A stretch of 43,275 bases of DNA from an uncultured Candidatus Melainabacteria bacterium (GTDB lineage Bacteria; Cyanobacteriota; Vampirovibrionia; Gastranaerophilales; Gastranaerophilaceae), in NCBI GenBank assembly GCA_934692295.1, contig CAKUTL010000010.1, positions 1 through 43,275 on the forward strand. The letters run 5' to 3'. Positions 1 through 7,640 of this stretch are shown here, piece after piece (the stretch's first letter is position 1; each line of letters starts with the position of its first letter). The position numbers and the translations under genes are program-made. The notes under the pieces are model-generated. The model saw only the letters and a program-made list of their open reading frames with translations, did not search any database and was not told the DNA's origin.

Positions 1-52
1 CGTTGTCTAATTCAACTGTCAAACCTGTTTTAAAATCGTTTACTGAAATCAT
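1..52 (-). CDS. efp: Elongation factor P, N-terminal fragment (cut by window edge)
   Basis: Reading the minus strand from the ATG at 52 gives MISVNDFKTGLTVELDN, the classic opening of bacterial EF-P (M-I-S-x-N-D-F-x-T-G-x-x-x-E-L-D). EF-P relieves ribosomes stalled at polyproline. A purine-rich ribosome-binding site (AGGGGA) lies just upstream. Only 17 residues are inside the window. The gene runs leftwards, away from the virion cluster, so the 53-700 gap is the boundary between housekeeping DNA and the phage-like genes. Confidence 0.88.
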   Translation of the reverse strand, partial: MISVNDFKTGLTVELDN

Positions 53-494
53 ATTTTTCCCCTTTTTTAAAAGTGATTATCTATTCTTTTAGGTCAATAA
101 TAACACAAATATCAACTTTTTCAAAATTACTTTACGGAATGTTAATATAAAAGGGAATAAGTCAATAAGTTGATAAGCCTTATAAAGACAATAAGGAATA
201 GGTGATAAGTTCGTTACAATTTTATTTGTAATATGTTATTCCTTTTTCTTCGGCAAATCCTTCAGAATGACGAATTAATTATGTAACGACCTTAGAGCCT
301 CAGTGCCATAATGCCTTAAAGCCTTCTGTTCCGTAAAGGACTTATCAACTTATAGACTTGTAACGAACCTATTTCCTTGTTCCTTATCCCTTATTACCAA
401 CTTATTATTTTTTCAAGCATGGTAAAAATTTGCAAAAAAAATGAATAAGACATAAAAAATTTACCCCTCTCAAACCCTTACTCCCCAAGGATGT
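53..494. repeat. Gene-free stretch with inverted copies of a GTTCGTTACAA repeat
   Basis: No supportable gene. It carries two inverted copies of a dispersed element: 151-219 reads AAGGGAATAAG...TTCGTTACAA, and 285-398 is its reverse, with CTTAGAGCC...AATGCCTTAAAGCC and TTGTAACGAACCTATT. Related pieces recur near 3727-3805, 9013-9070, 10803-10880 and 16959-17000. Confidence 0.6.
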
Positions 495-700
495 CAAGAG
501 CCAGACTCCCCCAAGTGGCTAGTCGTATTTTTACTTACGTAAAAGTACTAGGTTTCTTTTTTCTGAAAAAACTGGTATATTAGGTGAGTAATCGGTTAAG
601 GCTCACACCCGAGAGAAATAAAAACTCTTAAAAGTCTTTGACTTTTCGATGGTAAAGCTGTTTGCCGAAGTTCTCTCAAGGCATAGGAAGAGTGTATTTT
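495..700 (+). other. Candidate structured leader RNA ahead of the virion cluster
   Basis: Several stems can be seen by eye on the plus strand: AGCCA/TGGCT (about 500-522), GTATTTTTAC/GTAAAAGTAC (about 525-548, one mismatch, followed by a T-rich run), GGTGAG/CTCACACC (about 581-609), AAAAGTC/GACTTTT (about 629-648) and a long-range GAGAGAA/TTCTCTC pair (about 612 and 671). I do not recognise a known riboswitch or ribozyme family. It could be a 5' leader, a terminator remnant or an unclassified ncRNA. Confidence 0.35.
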
Positions 701-1072
701 ATGGGATATATTCATTGCTGCGGAGGATTGCACAAGACCAGAAGTTTTGTGTTATCTCCTGCAGAAAACTTTGTCGTGTGCGAAATGGACTACCTTGCAA
801 GGTGTCCAAACTGTCAGCATACGGTCTTACAAATCACAAGAGTTGATAGGGAGAAAAAAGTTTCTACTATTCGCTATGTGAACGATACAGCAAGAAAATA
901 TTTTCAAAAATTGAAATCTAAAATTCTGTATGAACGGAAGTATTATGACTATTCAAAAAGACGAGGTGGAACTTTTTATTTAAACTACAACGAATATGGA
1001 ATTAAAAAACGGTGTTATTCAAATTTGTCCAGTCTGAAAATAGGTCTAAAAAAATATCAATCTATTCTTTAA
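701..1072 (+). CDS. Cys-rich small phage-type protein, unknown
   Basis: The reading frame can be extended upstream to a TTG at 662, but the ATG at 701 has AGGAAG eight bases before it and gives a 123-aa protein. Four or five cysteines lie in its first ~45 residues (HCC near the start, then VVC and CPNC), a likely zinc-binding cluster. The rest is Lys/Tyr-rich and basic, suggesting nucleic-acid contact. I do not recognise a family. It is the first gene of the virion cluster and is followed at once by a strong terminator, so it is probably transcribed separately from the structural genes. Confidence 0.6.
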   Translation: MGYIHCCGGLHKTRSFVLSPAENFVVCEMDYLARCPNCQHTVLQITRVDREKKVSTIRYVNDTARKYFQKLKSKILYERKYYDYSKRRGGTFYLNYNEYGIKKRCYSNLSSLKIGLKKYQSIL

Positions 1073-1093
1073 CTCCAATAAATTGCTATCCAT

Positions 1094-1151
1094 AGAGGGG
1101 TCTATTTTACTTCAATCACTCCTTTCTGACCCCTCTTTTTATTTTCAAAAC
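1094..1151 (+). terminator. Rho-independent terminator
   Basis: Perfect 9-bp stem AGAGGGGTC (1094-1102) / GACCCCTCT (1138-1146) with a long loop and a following T run. It lies 22 bases after the stop of the preceding gene. The long loop may also let it act as an attenuator. Confidence 0.7.
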
Positions 1152-1233
1152 GAACAAAAAGCGGAAATATTATTAAAAATTAAACCGCTAAAAGGCTTTA
1201 ATATTAAGTTATTTCAGAGAAAAGGAAAGTTTG

Positions 1234-1461
1234 ATGAAGTTATCACCACTATCACCGATGGAACATAAAATATTAACTCTGATGGCTCGAGGATTTATTG
1301 ATAAAGAAATTGGGGTGCAGTTAGGAATTTCGGTTAGAACTGTACAGGCTCATATTTCTTCAATTTTGATAAAACTGAGAGCGAGAAATAGAGTTAATGC
1401 AGTTGTAGTCTATATGCACAAAAATCCGACTTGGATGAGGAAGGAAAGGTTATTTTTATGA
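1234..1461 (+). CDS. Small LuxR/GerE-type helix-turn-helix protein
   Basis: 75 aa, almost only a GerE-type DNA-binding domain: LSPMEHKILTLMARGFIDKE, then IGVQLGISVRTVQAHISSIL and a trailing LRARNRVNAVVV, matching the four-helix LuxR HTH with the usual T-V-x-x-H recognition helix. No receiver or ligand domain precedes it. The ATG at 1234 has AAAGGAA upstream; a TTG one codon earlier is possible. Its TGA overlaps the ATG of the amidase (ATGA), so the two are translationally coupled. Inference: it may be the local transcription factor of the virion cluster. A GCGG/CCGC inverted repeat around 1160-1190 could be a binding site. Confidence 0.8.
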   Translation: MKLSPLSPMEHKILTLMARGFIDKEIGVQLGISVRTVQAHISSILIKLRARNRVNAVVVYMHKNPTWMRKERLFL

Positions 1462-1958
1462 TTAAAAGAATTATTTTGCATTGGACTGCGGGAAGATATT
1501 ATCCGACACAGTTTGAAAAACAATATTATCACTATTTGGTCGATAAAGACGGTCGGATTTATGAAGGAATTTTTAAGCCGGAGGATAATAACAACTGCTC
1601 CGACGGAAAATATGCACAACATACAGGCGGAGGAAATACCGGTTCAATAGGCGTAGCCCTTTGCTCAATGTATGGATTCAAGTCAAGACAAAATGCCGGT
1701 CAATTTCCCATAACTCCAATTCAGTTCGAATCAAGTGTTGAGTTTTGTTCAAGACTTGCGGACAAATATTCGCTAGAAATCAATCCTGATACTATTATGA
1801 CGCATTACGAATTTGGGAAACGACATCCAAAAACAACAAGCAGCGGGAAAATTGATATAGTTTATCTTCCGCCTTATTCGTGGGTTGGAAAGGAAGATGT
1901 GGGGAGTTTTATCCGCTCAAAGATTCGTTGGTATAGAGAAAAGCATTTGAAAGGTTAA
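1458..1958 (+). CDS. N-acetylmuramoyl-L-alanine amidase (Amidase_2/PGRP), endolysin
   Basis: 166 aa from the ATG at 1458 (AAGGAAAGG ribosome-binding site; overlaps the HTH stop). The fold is that of T7 lysozyme-like zinc amidases: ILHWTAG with the first zinc His at residue 8, HYLVDKDGRIYEG, QHTGGGNTGSIGVALCSMYG, and a later THYEFGKRHP segment. The enzyme cuts the amide between muramic acid and the stem peptide of peptidoglycan. There is no signal peptide, so release would need a holin or lysis by another route. It sits just before the structural genes, consistent with a lysis or virion-entry role. The family is clear; the exact role in this cluster is inferred. Confidence 0.85.
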   Translation: MIKRIILHWTAGRYYPTQFEKQYYHYLVDKDGRIYEGIFKPEDNNNCSDGKYAQHTGGGNTGSIGVALCSMYGFKSRQNAGQFPITPIQFESSVEFCSRLADKYSLEINPDTIMTHYEFGKRHPKTTSSGKIDIVYLPPYSWVGKEDVGSFIRSKIRWYREKHLKG

Positions 1959-1964
1959 AAATTT

Positions 1965-3485
1965 ATGGATATAAATTATTTTGATTTGTCAGGCGGAATC
2001 AATCAGGCTTCGACAAAAACAGAACTTGGCTCAAACCCTAAAGTTATTTATTGGGCAGATGCTAAAAATGTTGAAATCTACAACAATAAAGGAATTATCA
2101 AACAAGCCGGAAATACATTGCTTTTAGAATTGCCAACCCCGGAACCGATAATTGCGATGCACGAAATTGAATCAGACGACTTGTACAAATTGGTAATTAT
2201 CACAGAGTCAGGAAAAATTTATATATATCAAAATTCTACTTCAGGTTTGAAATTGTTGGATAAAACCCTAACAGGCAAAAATATTAAATTTGCAAATTTT
2301 TTGCGAGGAATAATTGTTGCAACCGAATCAGATTCAATGTTTTACATAAAAGACAATGAAAATTTTGACATTGTTGACTGTAATTTGAAAGACAAGGGCG
2401 GCAATACTTTTTATCCGGATAACATTTGTATCTACAGAGGTAGAGTTTGGTGTGCAAAAGAATCTACGGTTTATTATTCCGCACTTGGGATGTACAATGA
2501 TTTTACAACCGCAAATGATGCAGGATATATAAGTGATTTCTTTACTGATACATCGAATATTATCGGAATGAAGAATTACAAAGATTATCTTGCTATCTAC
2601 AAAAAAGAACGTGTTTATTTGTTGTCCGGCTCTGATCCGACAACCTTTGCAGTTACTCCTTTTGCAGATAAAGGGACATATGCTCCTAATTCAATTATCA
2701 ATGTTGATAACAAACAATATTTTTTGAATAATGGAATTTTTGCACTTGAACAAGTTGGGGAGCTGAATCAAATTCGCTTGGGTTCAGAAATTTCACTAAC
2801 TATAAGAGATGAATTTTCAAAATTCGACTCTTCAAGAATTAAAAAATCTATAGCTCTGCACTATCAAAGAAAAAATCAAACGTGGTTTTTCTGCCCATAT
2901 TTGGGAGATGAATATTTTCATACAATTTTGATAAATGATTATGTCAATCACGCTTGGTATAAAAGAATTTTGCCACAAGATATTACAAGTGCTTGTGTGT
3001 TCAATTCTAATATTTTAACAGCAGATAAAGAAGGTAAAATTTATCGAGAAGATTATGGAACAACCTTTGACGGCAAGCCAATCGACTTTTTGTGGAAATC
3101 TCCGTTTTTATCTCTTGGGAATGTACATCACCGAAAAATTATCGATGAATTTTATTTTGTGCTTGATGATTTACACGATAACAACTTTGATTTTTCAGTC
3201 TATAAGGACTATGACAGCCAATATTCCGATAATTTGGAATGTATAGTTTCAAGGCATTTCAACCAACTAGTCTGGGCAGACGAACAGTCAACAGAAACTC
3301 CTGAAAATTGTTGGGCTAAAGACGACGATTCCGTACCGGTATGGTCAATAGGTTCTGATGTATTAGAAAAAGCTGAAATTTTTGGAAGTTGTTATTCAAT
3401 TCAACTGTGCGTAGAAGGGACAAAGCAAGAAAATAATTGTGCAATTATAGGACTTCAATTCCGAGAGATTTATCGAGATGAATAA
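1965..3485 (+). CDS. Podovirus neck / packaged-DNA stabilisation protein (P22 gp10-like)
   Basis: 506 aa. It opens with a typical structural-protein start (FDLSGGINQAST, then YWADAKNVEIYNNKGIIKQAGN), followed by repeated short beta-strand units with periodic aromatic and glycine residues, as in beta-propeller head-tail stopper proteins. P22 gp10 and relatives have about 470-500 residues and the same early GG-x-N and K-N-V motifs. It would close the portal after DNA packaging and carry the short tail. It starts six bases after the amidase stop. Alternative: another tail-tube or virion protein with a propeller fold. No frameshift or stop is visible. Confidence 0.6.
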   Translation: MDINYFDLSGGINQASTKTELGSNPKVIYWADAKNVEIYNNKGIIKQAGNTLLLELPTPEPIIAMHEIESDDLYKLVIITESGKIYIYQNSTSGLKLLDKTLTGKNIKFANFLRGIIVATESDSMFYIKDNENFDIVDCNLKDKGGNTFYPDNICIYRGRVWCAKESTVYYSALGMYNDFTTANDAGYISDFFTDTSNIIGMKNYKDYLAIYKKERVYLLSGSDPTTFAVTPFADKGTYAPNSIINVDNKQYFLNNGIFALEQVGELNQIRLGSEISLTIRDEFSKFDSSRIKKSIALHYQRKNQTWFFCPYLGDEYFHTILINDYVNHAWYKRILPQDITSACVFNSNILTADKEGKIYREDYGTTFDGKPIDFLWKSPFLSLGNVHHRKIIDEFYFVLDDLHDNNFDFSVYKDYDSQYSDNLECIVSRHFNQLVWADEQSTETPENCWAKDDDSVPVWSIGSDVLEKAEIFGSCYSIQLCVEGTKQENNCAIIGLQFREIYRDE

Positions 3486-3491
3486 ATTATT

Positions 3492-3600
3492 GTTCACTTT
3501 TTCTTTTTTATTTCGACGGAAAAAGAAAAAGTAGAACCGAAAAAGAAAAACACGAAGGACCAAATGGCTCGAGTCATCAGGGGCTATGCCCCCGAACCCC
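3492..3600 (+). repeat. 109-bp poly-purine / GGGGC hairpin repeat (family B), copy 1
   Basis: Starts GTTCACTTTTTC, has complementary T-rich and AAAAAGAAAAAG arms around a TCGAC-type loop, then GCTCGAGTCATCAGGGGC and a GGGGC/GCCCC hairpin ending GAACCCC. Copy 35275-35383 has the same length and orientation. Rearranged reverse copies lie at 8592-8750 and 11121-11223. Confidence 0.8.
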
Positions 3601-3613
3601 CTATTCGATTTAC

Positions 3614-3724
3614 GTCATTCTGAGGGGTAAACTGTTGAAATAGTAAGATATTTAGCAAATTTACCCGAAGAATCTCTATCTGAACGCTTAAATTAGAGCT
3701 CCTGAAGCAAGTTCAGAATGTCAT
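3614..3724. repeat. ~110-bp three-way-junction repeat (family A), copy 1
   Basis: Ends GTCATTCTGAG and TTCAGAATGTC form imperfect terminal inverted repeats. The interior holds GGGGTAAA/TTTACCC and AATCTCTA/TAGAGCTC stem pairs. The GTTCGTTACAA-type repeat (AACGAACTTATTTCCC) follows at 3727-3805. With family B it fills the whole gap between the neck and capsid genes. Confidence 0.8.
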
Positions 3725-3863
3725 AAAAACCTAAAGACCTTAGTGCATCAGTGCCTTAATGTCTTAAAGCCTTTTTTAACGAACTTATTTCCCTCTTTCC
3801 TTCGTCCTCTGCAAGAATATTCTTCGCTCTGCTCAGGATGACAGCACTGTACTATAAAAAGAT

Positions 3864-3880
3864 TCGGCAATGTGTGCCGA
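3864..3880 (+). promoter_or_regulatory. Hairpin in the capsid-gene leader
   Basis: TCGGCA / TGCCGA, 6-bp stem with a 5-base loop, 34 bases before the capsid ATG. It could be an mRNA-stabilising or translation-control hairpin; function not shown. Confidence 0.4.
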
Positions 3881-3914
3881 TGGTTAATAATGAAAAAATG
3901 AAAGGAAAAAGAAA

Positions 3915-4766
3915 ATGTCAGATTTTACAACAACTTACGGTGTATTTATTCCAGAAATTTGGAGTAAAAAATTAAACCAATTATTAGAAAAAAATTGCGT
4001 TATGATGCAATGTGTTAACAGAAATTGGGAAGGTGAAATTAAACAACAAGGCGACAAAGTAAAAATTATTACTCCGGCTCCGGTGTCTGTTTCAACTTTA
4101 ACTTCTGATAATATTACATATTCTTCTCTTGCTCCGACTTCCCAAGAATTGGAAATTAATCAAAAGAAATTCTTCGCATTCAAAATTGATGATGTGGCAA
4201 AAGTTCAAACAAATAGCGACATTATGGAAGCTCATTTGACAAATGCGAAAAAAGCTATTGAAGAGGTTCAAGATACTTATTTACTTGGAATGCACACATC
4301 TGTTACCACTGCAAATACTGTCGGCTCAGAAGAAACGCCAATCACTCTGGATAAATCAACAATCTATGAACAATTTGTAAAACTTGCGTTAGCACTAAAA
4401 AATTCAGATGCCGTTACAGGCGGTGCAAAACCTTGGGTCGTAATCAATCCGGCAATTGAATCTTACCTATTGCAAAGTCCGGAATTTATCAATGCTTATA
4501 AAGTAGCTGACGAAACATTGCGAGAAGGTGCAATTGGAAGAATTGCAGGAATGGATGTTTTGGTTAGCACAAATTTAGCGGATGTTGACGGTAAATATTA
4601 TGTTTTAGCAGGTACAAATGATGCGATTACATTTGCATCTCAACTTGCAAAAATCGAAAGTCTAAGAGATAAAGACAGTTTTTCTGATTTGGTTCGAGGT
4701 TTGTATTTGTATGGAGCTAAAACAGTTCAACCAAAAGCCTTGGCAAAAATGATTGTGAAAGCATAA
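3915..4766 (+). CDS. Major capsid protein (HK97 fold, P22 coat-like group)
   Basis: 283 aa. N-terminus FTTTYGVFIPEIWSKKLNQL, then GEIKQQGDKVKIITPAPVSV, a QKKFFAFKIDDVAKVQT segment, KPWVVINPAIESYLLQSPEF and GRIAGMDVLVSTNL. These are the usual landmarks of P22-like and other phage coat proteins: an early W-x-x-x-L helix, the G-D-x-V spine strand, a K-x-F-F/F-x-I-D-D segment, and a late I-A-G-M-x-V-x-x-S-x-N-L strand. AAAGGA ribosome-binding site. It is shorter than P22 coat (430 aa) because the inserted telokin-like domain is absent. The frame is intact. It builds the icosahedral shell and implies that the locus can make a particle. Confidence 0.85.
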   Translation: MSDFTTTYGVFIPEIWSKKLNQLLEKNCVMMQCVNRNWEGEIKQQGDKVKIITPAPVSVSTLTSDNITYSSLAPTSQELEINQKKFFAFKIDDVAKVQTNSDIMEAHLTNAKKAIEEVQDTYLLGMHTSVTTANTVGSEETPITLDKSTIYEQFVKLALALKNSDAVTGGAKPWVVINPAIESYLLQSPEFINAYKVADETLREGAIGRIAGMDVLVSTNLADVDGKYYVLAGTNDAITFASQLAKIESLRDKDSFSDLVRGLYLYGAKTVQPKALAKMIVKA

Positions 4767-4811
4767 GGATTTATATTGAGAAATAAAAAAGAAGAAAAAC
4801 AGAACGCAAAT

Positions 4812-5085
4812 GTCATTCTGGGCTAAGCGAAGAATCTCATGCCAATAGCGTAAGGATTAACCCCTCACCTCAATCCTCTCCCTTGGGAGAGGAAGAAATT
4901 GGAGGATTATGTCATGGATTTTGGCAAGAGCGAAGCTCGTCTAGGGGCGGGTTGCGTTGAGCCAACCGACCCGCCAATAATCCAAGACTGGTTCAGCATC
5001 TCTAGCTTAGGCGTTTAGATTGAGATTCTTCGGGTAAATTTGTATAAGAATATTACATCCTCTACGGTTTATCCTTCAGAATGAC
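4812..5085. repeat. Composite repeat block (family A with nested elements)
   Basis: Family A-type ends (GTCATTCTG at 4812; TTCAGAATGAC ending 5085) enclose nested repeats: a CCTCTCCCTTGGGAGAGG palindrome (about 4874-4892) and a GGCGGGTTG / CCAACC..CCCGCC hairpin (about 4945-4975). It accounts for most of the capsid-to-next-gene gap. I see no gene in it. Confidence 0.7.
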
Positions 5086-5106
5086 GTGGGTTCGGAGGGC
5101 AAAGTA

Positions 5107-5133
5107 ATGTAGGTCGGCTTTACTAAGCCGACG
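5107..5133. repeat. Short GTCGGCTT/AAGCCGAC hairpin repeat (family C), copy 1
   Basis: 8-bp stem GTCGGCTT (5113-5120) / AAGCCGAC (5125-5132) with a TACT loop, flanked by GTAG. Copies at 6121-6146 and 31454-31477 are in the opposite orientation. Confidence 0.8.
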
Positions 5134-5167
5134 TCCCCAACCTTCAAGAAAATAAAAAGGAGAAAAA

Positions 5168-5416
5168 ATGTTCAAAAATATAAAGAATTTAATAAAAGAA
5201 CTTGCTAAAAATGCTGTTCTTAAAGCCGAACAGGAACTTGGTTCCGGAAACGGTCAACAAAAGAAAAAACTTGCAATTGATTATGTTGTCAAAAATTTAC
5301 CGCTACCGGAAATTATGAAAATGCTTGTTTCTGTTTTTCTATCAAGTTTTATAGATGACTCTATTGAACTTGCAGTGAAATATATTAACTCATTACAAAC
5401 AACACAAGGAGAATAA
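5168..5416 (+). CDS. Small phage protein resembling the cytoplasmic part of LLH-type holins
   Basis: 82 aa, Lys/Glu-rich helical protein with AVLKAEQELGSGNGQQKKKL followed by AIDYVVKNL. This A-E-Q-x-x-G...G-x-x-K-K-x-x-A-x-x-Y pattern is typical of the soluble domain of LLH family phage holins (Phage_holin_6_1), but the N-terminal membrane helix is missing. The C-terminal half (MKMLVSVFLSSFIDDSIELA) is amphipathic to hydrophobic and might associate with membrane. AAAAAGGAG ribosome-binding site; next gene starts four bases after its stop. Could also be a minor capsid or scaffold helper. Confidence 0.5.
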   Translation: MFKNIKNLIKELAKNAVLKAEQELGSGNGQQKKKLAIDYVVKNLPLPEIMKMLVSVFLSSFIDDSIELAVKYINSLQTTQGE

Positions 5417-5420
5417 ATTT

Positions 5421-6074
5421 ATGCAAAACCAAAATAATAATCAAATCGGAATTTCATCACCTGCCTCTTATCAAGGTGCAAATCCTTCTTTGGATTATAC
5501 CGATGTAATCAAACAATTGGAAGATGCGTTGAGATGTGATGCTCAACGAGTGCAGTTGCTTATGCAACAAGGAACTATCAGTACAAGTCAAGGACAATAT
5601 TTAATGACTCAGTTGGCTAGAAAATTTAACGAAATTAACATGTGTAAAAACTCTGTTCCTATGCAAAACGCAACTGCTCAAAATCTTCCGCCTCAAACTT
5701 CTGAAAACCCGATGGAAATGTTTATGCAAGAACATCCGGACTTTTTCAAAAAAGGAGCAAGAGGAACTGTTTTGAATTATATCAAGGATTTGAACATGAA
5801 TAAGGATGAAATTTCGAAAATAGCTCAAATTGTGGAAGGACTGGAAACTTCTGCAATTGACGGTTATTTGAAACAATCTGCATATGAAAAATCATTGAAT
5901 GATGAGAACGCAATAGCAAAAAGCAAATTGACTTCTTATGCTCAAAATGCTTCAAAAGATGCTACAACCGGAAGGATTTTCACACGTGAAGATATAGGCA
6001 GAATGACAGTTGATGAATTTGCGAAAAATGAAAAACTTATTATGGATCAAGTGAAACAAGGTCTAATTAAGTAA
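5421..6074 (+). CDS. Probable scaffold-like virion assembly protein
   Basis: 217 aa, Gln/Asn-rich N-terminus (QNQNNNQIGISSPASYQGAN), a predicted helix-rich middle, the segment MEMFMQEHPDFFKKGARGTV, and a charged C-terminal helix. Composition, size and position next to the capsid gene fit phage scaffolds or capsid-assembly proteins, which are rarely conserved in sequence. Normally the scaffold precedes the coat gene; here it follows it, in line with the inverted order of the whole cluster. No catalytic motif is seen. Alternative: a virion-internal ejection protein. Confidence 0.45.
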   Translation: MQNQNNNQIGISSPASYQGANPSLDYTDVIKQLEDALRCDAQRVQLLMQQGTISTSQGQYLMTQLARKFNEINMCKNSVPMQNATAQNLPPQTSENPMEMFMQEHPDFFKKGARGTVLNYIKDLNMNKDEISKIAQIVEGLETSAIDGYLKQSAYEKSLNDENAIAKSKLTSYAQNASKDATTGRIFTREDIGRMTVDEFAKNEKLIMDQVKQGLIK

Positions 6075-6120
6075 TCATTTTGTTGCAAATTCAGGATTGG
6101 GAGGTGCGGGAAGGAATTGT

Positions 6121-6180
6121 GTGTCGGCTTAGTAAAGCCGACCTACAAAATTTTGCGGTGGGCTAGTAAGCCCACCCTAC
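6121..6180. repeat. Tandem pair of short hairpin repeats (families C and D)
   Basis: Family C hairpin GTCGGCTT/AAGCCGAC (6123-6142) is followed by family D hairpin GGTGGGCT/AGCCCACC (6157-6176), each ending CCTAC. Family D recurs at 11097-11120 and 17007-17033. The two families share the layout GTAGG-GGCT-loop-AGCC-CCTAC and may be one lineage. Confidence 0.75.
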
Positions 6181-6210
6181 ATAACTACATAACTAACAAA
6201 GCGTATAGAT

Positions 6211-6316
6211 AGAGATCCTGAAATAAATTCAGGATGACAAATTTGTTTAGATTGAGATTCTTCGGGTAAATTGCAAAGTAATATGACATACTCTACGGTT
6301 TATCCCTCAGAATGAC
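6211..6316. repeat. Family A repeat, rearranged copy
   Basis: Contains GAGATCCTGAA/TTCAGGATGAC, GAGATTCTTCGGGTAAATT and the end CCCTCAGAATGAC, in reverse orientation relative to copy 3614-3724. It fills the gap before the adaptor gene together with the C/D hairpins. Confidence 0.7.
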
Positions 6317-6431
6317 GTAACTGTAAAGAACTTCCCAATTTCCTTTTCCCCTGCTAATTTTATGTAGGTTTGGGTTTCCTGCCGTCAACATTTAATATTA
6401 CTATTCCTCACCTAATCAAAAAGGAGAATAA

Positions 6432-7070
6432 ATGAATTTTTTAGAATTAATAAATAAATGCTTGCTAGAGTTGAATTACAAACAAGTAAACAGCTTTTCT
6501 GAACTCGTAAAGCAAGACCACAAAAGGATTATTTCAATCCTAAATCTTATAAATAAAGAAATTTGTGCAATCGAAAATTGGCAATTTCTTTTGCGAAAAG
6601 CAAAATTGACAATTCCTGCAAATACAACAGAAATTGAAAATCCAATTAAAGGAAGAATTTTGTATATTTTATCTGAAAACGGGAAATATCGTTTCTACTC
6701 AAATATTGAGCCGTTTTTGACGGGTAATGCTCCACAGGGAACTTATTCGGCTTATCAAGACAAATTGTTGTTTCCTCCATCAGAAAAAGATATAGAATGC
6801 GATGTAATTTATTACACAAACAACTGTGTAAAATCATCCGAGGGAGAAAAAACAGACTTTGAAAATCCGGAGGATGAATCACTCATTCCCATGCCTTTTG
6901 CAGAACAAGTATTGGTCTATGGAACTTGTATGAGAATAAAAGCAAATCCACAGTACATAAAATTTGCCTACTGGGCAAATATGTATAAAGATGCTCTATT
7001 GAACTTAAAATCAAAGACATCGGCTTATTCTCAAGAAGCTCCGGTCGTAAAACTATTTCGACAAAAATAG
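6432..7070 (+). CDS. Phage adaptor / head-tail connector-like protein
   Basis: 212 aa. It begins FLELINKCLLELNYKQVNSF, then I-x-x-x-L-N-x-x-N-K-E-I-C-A-I-E-N-W-Q-F. Connector and tail-tubular proteins of podoviruses start alike, with a helical bundle ending in an aromatic (x-W-x-F), then a beta-rich half. It would dock under the portal. The AAAGGAG ribosome-binding site is strong. A P22 gp4 or T7 gp11 role is inferred from length, N-terminal pattern and company; the sequence alone does not fix it. Confidence 0.5.
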   Translation: MNFLELINKCLLELNYKQVNSFSELVKQDHKRIISILNLINKEICAIENWQFLLRKAKLTIPANTTEIENPIKGRILYILSENGKYRFYSNIEPFLTGNAPQGTYSAYQDKLLFPPSEKDIECDVIYYTNNCVKSSEGEKTDFENPEDESLIPMPFAEQVLVYGTCMRIKANPQYIKFAYWANMYKDALLNLKSKTSAYSQEAPVVKLFRQK

Positions 7071-7078
7071 GCAAAAAA

Positions 7079-7196
7079 AACAGGAAGTCCTTTTCATTCC
7101 CCCCTGTTAAGATTTACACTAGCCGAAATATAAATAGCATGTACATTATACTAACTATTTAGTAAAAACACAAATTATAATAAGAAATGTAAAGAT
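7079..7196 (+). promoter_or_regulatory. Intergenic hairpin and possible promoter before the small terminase
   Basis: AACAGG...CCTGTT stem (about 7079-7108) without a T tract, then AT-rich DNA with a TATAAT box at 7176-7181, 15 bases before the next ATG, which lacks a clear Shine-Dalgarno. No convincing -35. Confidence 0.35.
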
Positions 7197-7628
7197 ATGA
7201 AACAATTTAACTTTATGCAAAAACAGTTTGTAACTGAATATATCAAAACTCTTGATGGTGAAAAATCTGTTAAGAAGGCAGGTTTTGTTGTAGAAAATGC
7301 TAAAGAGTTTGCACAAGAACTATTATCCAAGGATTATATTATCCGAGAAATCAAGTATCAATTGAACAAACAAATCGATGCTTTGAATGTTCCCAAAGGT
7401 TATGTAATCCAAAAACTTTTGCAAATTGCTCAATTTTCATTGGAAGAAGAAGATATTTTAGACAAAGACGGAAATTTTACGGGAAAAAGAAAACTCCGGG
7501 ATTCTTCTGCCGGTCTAAAAGCGTTAGAGAGCTTGTGCAAATATTTAGGATTTTCTTCCACTAACCCAGAGGCTTACAAAGAAGCAAAAATTATTACTAT
7601 ATCAAATTTAGATGATAAAAAAATTTAA
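7197..7628 (+). CDS. Terminase small subunit
   Basis: 143 aa matching the Terminase_2 layout: FMQKQFVTEYIKTLDGEKSV then KKAGF, A-K-E-F-A-Q-E-L-L-S-K-D-Y-I and a helical tail. Proteins of this family carry K-Q-x-x-F-V-x-E-Y-L ... A-A-x-x-A-G-Y-x at the N-terminus, an HTH that recognises the packaging start. The C-terminal half would oligomerise and touch the large subunit. It is separated from the large-subunit gene by 3.6 kb and three genes, which is unusual because terS and terL are normally adjacent. Confidence 0.75.
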   Translation: MKQFNFMQKQFVTEYIKTLDGEKSVKKAGFVVENAKEFAQELLSKDYIIREIKYQLNKQIDALNVPKGYVIQKLLQIAQFSLEEEDILDKDGNFTGKRKLRDSSAGLKALESLCKYLGFSSTNPEAYKEAKIITISNLDDKKI

Positions 7629-7640
7629 GAGGAAATTTTT

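Noticed and set aside
1..700. Prophage attachment site next to efp
   Set aside because: I looked for a tRNA or a direct repeat shared with the region after 12783 and found none; the only tRNA is 13 kb away and intact.
1083..1268. 61-aa plus-strand open frame with a TTG start
   Set aside because: It runs through the perfect terminator hairpin at 1094-1146, has no ribosome-binding site and overlaps the start of the HTH gene.
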